A stretch of 6,548 nucleotides of DNA from Candidatus Magasanikiibacteriota bacterium (lineage in GTDB: Bacteria; Patescibacteriota; Patescibacteriia; Magasanikbacterales; UBA10003), in assembly GCA_026396495.1 (NCBI GenBank), contig JAPLWR010000029.1:1968-8515 (forward strand), written 5' to 3'. Position numbers and translations under genes: made by a program. Positions 1 to 4,527 of this stretch are shown here, piece after piece. The number at the start of each line of letters is the position of its first letter. Position 1 is the first letter of the stretch. The notes under the pieces were generated by a model that saw only the letters and a list, made by a program, of their open reading frames with translations, was not told the origin of the DNA and did no database searches.

Positions 1-653
1 CCATGGATCTTAAAGTTACTTTTTTTGGTAAATCTTTTCACTCCAGTAAAACAAGCACAAAAAAAAATAAATCATCCAATGCTATTAACAAAGCTGCCGC
101 CGCCATAACCGCCTTAAGCCAACTAGAGATTGCTTGGGAAAAAAATTCTCACAGTCTTTTTGGTCCACCCACCCAAGCAGTTTGTTTAATTAATGGCGGA
201 ACAGCTGGTAATGTAATACCAGACAAATGCGAAATTTCTATTAGCCGTAGATTTTTGCCTTCAGAAAATCCAGAAAACATTCTCAAAGAAATAAAACAGA
301 TAATGAGTAAATTAGACGGGCAGACTAAAGTAGAAACCCGTTTTATTGGCCAATCTAATTTATTAAGAGATGACAGCCCCCTTTTATCAATCGCTAAAAC
401 CATCAGTCAAAAAATCTTGAGAAAAGAAAAAATAATTGTGGCTCCTTACTGGACGCAAGCTGGCAACTTCAAACTATGGGGTGATTGTTTAATTTGGGGA
501 CCTGGAGAAGTTAAGATGGCTCATCAAGCCAAAGAATACTGCACCATTAAACAAGTTAGTCAAATGGTTGAATGTTATAAAATGTTGATTCAAGGGACAA
601 ATAATAATTTAAAGAAAATTAAAAAAAGCTCCCCGCCAGGTAGCCCCTCTTAA
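1..653 (+). CDS. M20-family metallopeptidase (ArgE/DapE-like), C-terminal part, 5' end outside window
   Basis: This is the C-terminal ~216 residues of a zinc-dependent M20 amidohydrolase, a cytoplasmic enzyme family that removes acyl groups from amino acids (acetylornithine deacetylase, succinyl-diaminopimelate desuccinylase, carboxypeptidases). Counting from the ATG at base 3, the fragment opens inside the dimerisation domain: the FFGKSFHSS stretch (residues 7-15) contains the conserved His (H13) that reaches into the partner's active site. GGTAGNVIPD (65-74) is the family's hallmark strand. The C-terminal catalytic lobe shows YWTQAG (149-154) and GPGEVKMAHQAKEY (166-179), with the metal-binding His at 174; this resembles ArgE. 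The ATG at base 3 is internal, because the catalytic N-terminal domain must lie upstream. The Lys-rich loop (16-25) and the tail after residue 198 (KKIKKSSPPGSPS) are unusual. The exact substrate cannot be told from this part. Family assignment is firm; subfamily is tentative. Confidence 0.85.
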   Translation, partial: MDLKVTFFGKSFHSSKTSTKKNKSSNAINKAAAAITALSQLEIAWEKNSHSLFGPPTQAVCLINGGTAGNVIPDKCEISISRRFLPSENPENILKEIKQIMSKLDGQTKVETRFIGQSNLLRDDSPLLSIAKTISQKILRKEKIIVAPYWTQAGNFKLWGDCLIWGPGEVKMAHQAKEYCTIKQVSQMVECYKMLIQGTNNNLKKIKKSSPPGSPS

Positions 654-670
654 GATATTAGAAAGTATGG

Positions 671-703
671 AAAAGAGCTGGGCTATAGGCCAAGCTCTTT
701 TTT
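671..703 (+). terminator. Intrinsic terminator after the M20 peptidase gene
   Basis: The arm at 671-679 (AAAAGAGCT) pairs with 693-701. One G/A mismatch (680/692) follows, then 681-684 pairs with 688-691 around a 3-base loop (ATA). A T-run at 698-703 follows immediately and a second T-run lies at 708-713. It lies 18 bases after the stop codon at 651-653 and separates the peptidase gene from the acetyltransferase gene. Confidence 0.85.
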
Positions 704-720
704 GTTCTTTTTTCTAAAAT

Positions 721-725
721 AGGAG
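721..725 (+). promoter_or_regulatory. Shine-Dalgarno AGGAG for the acetyltransferase gene; favours the second ATG
   Basis: AGGAG at 721-725 is the only convincing Shine-Dalgarno sequence in the window. It is only 2 bases from the first ATG (728) but 8 bases from the in-frame ATG at 734, which is normal spacing. This favours 734 as the start (154 residues). A TAAAAT box at 715-720 could act as a -10 element, but no -35 is visible, and a start of transcription near 727 would leave the Shine-Dalgarno out of the mRNA. Confidence 0.6.
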
Positions 726-727
726 AA

Positions 728-1198
728 ATGAAAATGAGAAAGCTCTTTGAACAAATGGTTAGGGAAATGCAGGGCGAAAAGCATCTTTTGCCTCACAATG
801 GAGAAACGCTTCATCGCCAATGGTTGCAGAATTTATCTGTGATTAAGACCATTGATGAAAGAATTGTGGCGCACGTGACTCTTTGGTCTCTATATGAAGA
901 CTGGTTTGAATTTGGAACTATTTGGGTGCCTAATGATTACCGTGGACAAGGTCTTAGCAAGGCGCTCTTTGTAGAAATTCTGCGAAAGCGTCCCCGCATC
1001 ATGCTCACCACCACCAACCCTATTGTTTTCCATTTGTCTGAAGAGTTTGGTATGCGTCGAGTAAATTTTGACGAGCTTCCTCCTGGTATGCGTGAAGCAA
1101 CTTGTATTTGCCCGCCCGAAAAGATCCAGGGTTGTACCAACCAGTTATATTGTCCCCTCAAGGACAAGGAGTGCCGTGCTTATTTGCAAGGCAGATAA
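728..1198 (+). CDS. GNAT-family N-acetyltransferase with cysteine-rich C-terminal tail
   Basis: This 156-residue protein resembles Gcn5-related N-acetyltransferases, cytoplasmic enzymes that move an acetyl group from acetyl-CoA to an amine on a small molecule or protein. The evidence is motif A: a beta strand (FGTIWVP, 62-68) followed by YRGQGLSKAL (71-80), matching the R/Q-x-x-G-x-G/A pyrophosphate-binding loop and helix. A later strand (IMLTTTNP, 91-98) fits motif B. The last 35 residues carry five cysteines (126, 128, 136, 142, 149), which could bind a metal or form a redox or Fe-S site; this is inference. The substrate is unknown. The gene stands alone between two terminators. It is visibly richer in GC (about 42-58% in sampled lines, against 28-37% in uvrB lines), uses GTG and AAG codons more freely, and has a Shine-Dalgarno unlike its neighbours. 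These traits suggest a separate origin. The start may be 734 rather than 728. Confidence 0.75.
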   Translation: MKMRKLFEQMVREMQGEKHLLPHNGETLHRQWLQNLSVIKTIDERIVAHVTLWSLYEDWFEFGTIWVPNDYRGQGLSKALFVEILRKRPRIMLTTTNPIVFHLSEEFGMRRVNFDELPPGMREATCICPPEKIQGCTNQLYCPLKDKECRAYLQGR

Positions 1199-1209
1199 CC
1201 TCCCCCAAC

Positions 1210-1240
1210 GCCTAGAAGAGTAACTCTTCTAGGCTTTTTT
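1210..1240 (+). terminator. Strong intrinsic terminator after the acetyltransferase gene
   Basis: A perfect 11-bp stem is formed by GCCTAGAAGAG (1210-1220) and CTCTTCTAGGC (1224-1234) around a TAA loop. Six T's (1235-1240) follow directly. It begins 11 bases after the acetyltransferase stop codon. It has no T-run on the opposite strand, so it acts only for plus-strand transcription. Confidence 0.95.
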
Positions 1241-1251
1241 ATATAACTATC

Positions 1252-1280
1252 TTGCCTATAAGAGTTTTTTAAGCTAGAAT
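1252..1280 (+). promoter_or_regulatory. Predicted sigma-70-type promoter of the uvrB operon
   Basis: A -35 box TTGCCT (1252-1257, 4 of 6 consensus bases) and a -10 box TAGAAT (1275-1280, 5 of 6) are separated by the ideal 17 bases. It follows the preceding terminator by 11 bases. Transcription would begin near 1287, about 4 bases before the uvrB ATG at 1291, so the mRNA would be nearly leaderless. No LexA-like palindrome is evident. Confidence 0.6.
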
Positions 1281-1290
1281 AACTTTATCT

Positions 1291-3318
1291 ATGCCAAAAT
1301 TCCAAATCAAGGTAAAAATTAAACCTGCTGGTGATCAACCCCAAGCAATTGAAAAATTAGTTAAGGGTATTCAAAAAGGTCACCCCACCCAAACTCTTCT
1401 AGGTGTGACTGGGTCTGGCAAAACCTTCACCATCGCCAATGTAATTGAAAAAGTTCAATTGCCTACTCTTATAATTGCCCACAATAAAACTTTGGCGGCT
1501 CAACTCTGTAATGAATTTAGAGAAATTTTTCCCAACAACGCCGTGGAATACTTTGTGAGTTATTATGATTATTACCAACCAGAAGCTTACCTCCCTTCTA
1601 GTGATACCTACATAGAAAAAGAAGCTATGATCAATCAAGAAATTGATCGATTACGTCATGCTTGTACCCAAGCCTTACTCACTAGACCCGATGTAATTAT
1701 TGTGGCCTCGGTTTCTGCTATCTATGGCTTAGGATCTCCCAAAGAATACGAAAAAATTGTTTTGCATCTTAAAAAAGGACAAAAACTAAATCGCGAGGAA
1801 ATGTTGCAACAATTAATTGAAATGCAATTTACCAGAACTAATAGCGATTTAAAACGTGGCAGTTTTAGACTAAACGGCCAAGTATTTGAAATCGTTCCAG
1901 TTAATGAAGAAATTATTTATCGTTTTGAAATTAGTAACCATATAGATGTAATTGAACTAGTAGACCCAGTAACCAGACAAGTAAAAAAATCTTTAGATGA
2001 TGCTTGGTTTTTCCCTGCTCGTCATTATGTGGCTAATCCAGAATCACGTAAGATGGCTTTCACCAGCATCCAAAAAGAACTACAAGAACAATTAAAACTA
2101 TTTCAAGAACAAGGTAAACTTTTAGAATATGAAAGATTAAAACGTCGAGTGACTTATGATTTGGAATTAATCAAACACATCGGTTATTGCAACGGCATAG
2201 AAAATTATTCTAGTCATTTTGAAAATAGAGAACCAGGTGAACCACCTTTCACTCTGTTAGATTACTTTAAAGAAGGTACGGGAAAATTTTTAACTGTCAT
2301 TGATGAATCCCACGTCACAGTTCCTCAAATCCGAGGAATGTTTAACGGCGATCGAGCTAGAAAAGATGTTTTAGTAGAGCATGGTTTTAGACTTCCCTCT
2401 GCCCGTGATAACCGTCCCCTAACTTTCCAAGAATTTAGTCAAAAAATAAATCAACTTATTTTTGTCTCGGCCACTCCTAGTATCTATGAAATAGAGCACA
2501 GTGCTGAAGTAGCTGAACAAATTATCCGTCCTACTGGCTTAATAGACCCAGAAGTTGTTATCAAGCCAGTAACTGGCAAAGGCAAAAACAAATCACAAAT
2601 AGAAGATTTGATGTTAGAAATTGCTAAACGCTTAGAAAAAAATGAGCGCATTTTAGCTACTACTTTAACCAAAAAAATGGCCGAAGATTTAACAGACTAC
2701 CTCCAAGAAAAAAAGATCAAAGTAAAATATCTCCATAGCGATATTGAAACTTTAGAAAGAATTGAAATTATCACAGACTTACGCCGGGGAAAAATTGATG
2801 TAATTGTAGGGGTCAACTTATTACGTGAAGGCTTAGATTTACCAGAAGTATCCTTGGTGGCTATTTTAGACGCTGACAAAGAGGGTTTTTTACGCAGTGA
2901 CACCAGTTTAATCCAAACTATTGGTCGGGCAGCCAGAAATGCTAATGGCAAAGTAATTCTTTACGCTGATCATGTGACAGGTTCTATTCAAAGAGCCATG
3001 GAAGAAACAGACCGTCGTCGTAAAATTCAATTAGCTTATAACAAAAAACACAGTATTACTCCCCAAACTATTCAAAAAACCATTCGCAATATATTAGAAG
3101 AGTTTGGCATCTCCCCCACTGCGGTTAGAAAAAATAAACAAAAACAAAAATCCTCAATTACTAAATTGGATTTACTGGGCGACGCCAGACCATTACCTGA
3201 AATTATCAAAGACAAAGAAAATCAAATGAAAGAAGCGGCCCAGTCTTTAGAATTTGAATTAGCAGCAATTTTACGCGATGAAATTAAAGAACTTAAAAAA
3301 ACCAAACCAAACAAATAA
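1291..3318 (+). CDS. uvrB: Excinuclease ABC subunit B (UvrB)
   Basis: UvrB is the damage-verifying helicase-like subunit of nucleotide excision repair. UvrA loads it onto DNA; it then opens the duplex at the lesion and recruits the nuclease UvrC. The 675-residue length matches the family. Walker A is GVTGSGKT (38-45, Lys44). The Tyr-rich beta-hairpin that inserts between the strands begins at [10 protein letters not shown] (91-100). UvrA/domain-2 contacts lie at about 150-250. Walker B is DESH (338-341) and motif III is SATPS (393-397). Helicase motifs IV-VI include [11 protein letters not shown] (457-467), [11 protein letters not shown] (509-519) and QTIGRAARN (542-550). The C-terminal UVR motif that binds UvrC covers about 636-670. 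All catalytic elements look intact. The ATG at 1291 fits the family N-terminus and has no Shine-Dalgarno. The gene is the first of a two-gene operon with the phosphatidyltransferase gene. Confidence 0.98.
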   Translation: MPKFQIKVKIKPAGDQPQAIEKLVKGIQKGHPTQTLLGVTGSGKTFTIANVIEKVQLPTLIIAHNKTLAAQLCNEFREIFPNNAVEYFVSYYDYYQPEAYLPSSDTYIEKEAMINQEIDRLRHACTQALLTRPDVIIVASVSAIYGLGSPKEYEKIVLHLKKGQKLNREEMLQQLIEMQFTRTNSDLKRGSFRLNGQVFEIVPVNEEIIYRFEISNHIDVIELVDPVTRQVKKSLDDAWFFPARHYVANPESRKMAFTSIQKELQEQLKLFQEQGKLLEYERLKRRVTYDLELIKHIGYCNGIENYSSHFENREPGEPPFTLLDYFKEGTGKFLTVIDESHVTVPQIRGMFNGDRARKDVLVEHGFRLPSARDNRPLTFQEFSQKINQLIFVSATPSIYEIEHSAEVAEQIIRPTGLIDPEVVIKPVTGKGKNKSQIEDLMLEIAKRLEKNERILATTLTKKMAEDLTDYLQEKKIKVKYLHSDIETLERIEIITDLRRGKIDVIVGVNLLREGLDLPEVSLVAILDADKEGFLRSDTSLIQTIGRAARNANGKVILYADHVTGSIQRAMEETDRRRKIQLAYNKKHSITPQTIQKTIRNILEEFGISPTAVRKNKQKQKSSITKLDLLGDARPLPEIIKDKENQMKEAAQSLEFELAAILRDEIKELKKTKPNK

Positions 3319-3319
3319 T

Positions 3320-3943
3320 ATGTCCTTGGCCCAAAAATGGCAGATTGAAAAAAAAGATCTCTTTACATTTCTACCAGCCACAGAGATACACCACCACGAT
3401 AGACTACTCGCTAAAACTTTTTTGAAACTCTTACCTCGGTCTGTCACCCCCAACCAAATTACCATTTTTAGGTTAATAGTTACTCCTTTAGTCTTTTGGA
3501 TAACTTACCAAGAAAATTATATTTTAGGTATCATCGCCTTTTTATTAGTTGCTTTTACTGACGCCTTAGATGGATCTCTAGCAAGGACACAAAACAAAAT
3601 TACAAAATTTGGTATCCTCTTTGATCCGTTAGCTGACAAAATATTAATCAGCTCTATGGTTTTGTTATTAGTTTTTAGATTTTTAAATCCTTGGCTTGGA
3701 GCGGCAGTTATTGGCATGGAAATTATTTTTATCATTAGTGCTCTAGTATTTAAATATAAATTTAAAAAAGTCCTGATGGCTAATATTTGGGGTAAAATTA
3801 AAATGGTACTTCAAATTACTGCCGTTTTTTTAATTTTGCTTGGTCTACTCTTAAATTATCCCATCCTCTTAACTGTAGCTTCTGGTGTTTTTGGTTTAGT
3901 AATTGGTTTTGCCATTGTCAGCCTCTTCACTTACGGGATTTAA
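3320..3943 (+). CDS. CDP-alcohol phosphatidyltransferase, PgsA-like (probable phosphatidylglycerophosphate synthase)
   Basis: This integral membrane enzyme family moves a phosphatidyl group from CDP-diacylglycerol to an alcohol; PgsA members use glycerol-3-phosphate and start phosphatidylglycerol synthesis. With the start at 3320 the protein has 207 residues. The family signature is complete: D81, D84-G85, A88-R89, G98, D102 and D106, with exact spacing; the four Asp bind the catalytic metals. TPNQITIFRL (43-52) before the first membrane helix and WGKIKMVLQ (157-165) resemble PgsA. About five to six hydrophobic segments are visible (roughly 47-62, 66-82, 108-121, 126-145, 165-179, 181-203). 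An ATG at 3278 is in frame but would overlap uvrB by 41 bases and add only a Lys/Asn-rich shadow of it, so 3320 is chosen. It begins 1 base after the uvrB stop (TAATATG) without a Shine-Dalgarno, pointing to translational coupling. The exact alcohol substrate is an inference. Confidence 0.88.
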   Translation: MSLAQKWQIEKKDLFTFLPATEIHHHDRLLAKTFLKLLPRSVTPNQITIFRLIVTPLVFWITYQENYILGIIAFLLVAFTDALDGSLARTQNKITKFGILFDPLADKILISSMVLLLVFRFLNPWLGAAVIGMEIIFIISALVFKYKFKKVLMANIWGKIKMVLQITAVFLILLGLLLNYPILLTVASGVFGLVIGFAIVSLFTYGI

Positions 3944-3950
3944 TAAACAA

Positions 3951-3983
3951 AAAAATCGCCTTTAACAGCGATTTTCTTTTTTT
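3951..3983. terminator. Bidirectional intrinsic terminator between convergent genes
   Basis: AAAATCGC (3952-3959) pairs perfectly with GCGATTTT (3968-3975) around an 8-base loop. On the plus strand a run of seven T's follows (3977-3983). On the minus strand the A's at 3949-3955 provide the T-run. It can therefore end both the uvrB operon (stop at 3941-3943) and the convergent gene whose stop is at 3989-3991. Confidence 0.85.
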
Positions 3984-3988
3984 AATTT

Positions 3989-4360
3989 TCAATCCATTTC
4001 TTCAGTATCTACTGAGCGAATTTTTGTTTCTAAAACTTGGTTGACAGTTACTCCTTTTTCCTTTAAACCTTGCAATATTATTGGTAAAAGCTCTTTTTGT
4101 ACTCTCTCGTCAACGCCTTTTTCTATTTGTAAAACTACATGATTTGAATCACCATCTAAAGGTAGCAAAACAGCAAATTTTTCCCCAACCACAGACTCTT
4201 TCTGAGAATGATAACCAATATGAATTTCATTACCCTCTGCTTGCTCCCAAAAATTATATTTCTTGGCTAAAGTTCTCCCGGGAATAACAACTATAGGAAA
4301 AGTATTAATTCTAAACTCCCAAGGAATTATGTCTACTTTAGGGGCTCTATCTCCTGCCAT
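3989..4360 (-). CDS. Hypothetical protein, 123 residues, divergent from uvrA
   Basis: I do not recognise this protein. It is small and apparently soluble, with no signal peptide, membrane segment or cysteine. The N-terminal part (about 15-80) reads as alternating strands (TFPIVVIPG at 20-28; KFAVLLPLDG at 61-70; HVVLQIE at 74-80). A helical segment follows (about 82-102, ERVQKELLPIILQGLKEKG), then a strand and a strongly acidic end (TEEMD). This suggests a compact alpha/beta domain. The reading frame is credible as a real gene: it has a well-formed promoter upstream (4391-4419), a terminator just after its TGA stop, and no competing gene opposite. The start at 4360 is the only upstream ATG fitting that promoter, with a leader of about 24 bases and no clear Shine-Dalgarno. 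Its promoter abuts that of uvrA, so joint control with uvrA is possible, but no function is claimed. Confidence 0.75.
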   Translation of the reverse strand: MAGDRAPKVDIIPWEFRINTFPIVVIPGRTLAKKYNFWEQAEGNEIHIGYHSQKESVVGEKFAVLLPLDGDSNHVVLQIEKGVDERVQKELLPIILQGLKEKGVTVNQVLETKIRSVDTEEMD

Positions 4361-4390
4361 ATTTATCTTTATTTTAAGTTTATTAGTTAT

Positions 4391-4419
4391 ATAATAGCAT
4401 ACAATTGACTAAAAGTCAA
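4391..4419 (-). promoter_or_regulatory. Predicted promoter of the minus-strand hypothetical gene
   Basis: Read on the minus strand, the -35 is TTGACT (4419-4414, 5 of 6 consensus bases) and the -10 is TATTAT (4396-4391, 5 of 6), separated by 17 bases. A TGC directly before the -10 makes it an extended -10 promoter. Transcription would start near 4384, giving a leader of about 24 bases to the ATG at 4360. Confidence 0.7.
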
Positions 4420-4429
4420 TAAATTGACA
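4404..4429. repeat. Three alternating ATTGAC half-sites between divergent promoters (possible operator)
   Basis: ATTGACT (4404-4410), its inverted copy AGTCAAT (4414-4420) and ATTGACA (4423-4429) follow each other. They form two overlapping inverted repeats with 3-base and 2-base spacers. The second and third copies supply the -35 boxes of the two divergent promoters. The first copy serves no visible promoter, because no -10 lies 17 bases downstream of it. It may therefore belong to a protein-binding site; this is inference. Confidence 0.5.
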
Positions 4430-4452
4430 AGCTTATTTTTTTTTGATAGAGT
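4424..4452 (+). promoter_or_regulatory. Predicted promoter of uvrA
   Basis: A consensus -35 TTGACA (4424-4429) is followed after 17 bases by TAGAGT (4447-4452, 4 of 6 consensus bases), preceded by TGA as an extended -10. The spacer contains nine consecutive T's (4436-4444). Transcription would start near 4459, giving a leader of about 69 bases to the uvrA ATG at 4528. The -35 is only 4 bases from the -35 of the minus-strand promoter. Confidence 0.65.
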
Positions 4453-4477
4453 GAAAACAAATCTAACAGCTCTACTA

Positions 4478-4503
4478 CCCCCTAGGTGAAACGCCTAGCG
4501 GGG
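4478..4503 (+). ncRNA. Stable hairpin in the uvrA mRNA leader, function unknown
   Basis: CCCC (4478-4481) pairs with GGGG (4500-4503). After a single bulged C (4499), CTAGGTG (4482-4488) pairs with CGCCTAG (4492-4498), including one G-T wobble, around an AAA loop. The 11-bp GC-rich stem ends 24 bases before the uvrA start. It is followed by AATTTTG, which is too weak a T-run for a normal terminator. I do not recognise a known riboswitch family. It may protect the mRNA, bind a protein or act as a weak attenuator. Confidence 0.5.
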
Positions 4504-4527
4504 AATTTTGCGCTTAAAACAAAACTT

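Noticed and set aside
3..5. ATG at base 3 as the true start of the M20 peptidase
   Set aside because: It lies inside the dimerisation domain; the N-terminal catalytic domain with metal ligands is missing, so the gene begins before the window.
59..67. Run of nine A's in the M20 gene as a frameshift or programmed slippage site
   Set aside because: The frame is continuous on both sides and matches the family (HSS before, NAI after), so no frameshift is needed.
715..720. TAAAAT as promoter of the acetyltransferase gene
   Set aside because: No acceptable -35 box 15-19 bases upstream, and the transcript would start beyond the Shine-Dalgarno; kept only as a remark.
1257..1262. TATAAG as an alternative -10 box before uvrB
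   Set aside because: No -35 box lies at suitable distance; the sequence at 1234-1239 is the terminator T-run.
1222..1403. 12-base direct repeat AACTCTTCTAGG at 1222-1233 and 1392-1403
   Set aside because: One copy is the arm of a terminator and the other is inside uvrB coding sequence encoding conserved residues before Walker A; most likely chance.
3278..3319. Upstream in-frame ATG at 3278 for the phosphatidyltransferase
   Set aside because: It would overlap uvrB by 41 bases and its 14 extra residues are only the out-of-frame reading of the uvrB end; the ATG at 3320 follows the uvrB stop directly.
3989..3991. Alternative genetic code with TGA read as glycine
   Set aside because: The TGA fits the end of the gene just before a terminator, and all other genes read without in-frame TGA.
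4081..4287. Plus-strand open frame opposite the hypothetical gene
   Set aside because: It lacks a promoter and lies within the minus-strand gene that has its own promoter and terminator; judged a shadow frame.
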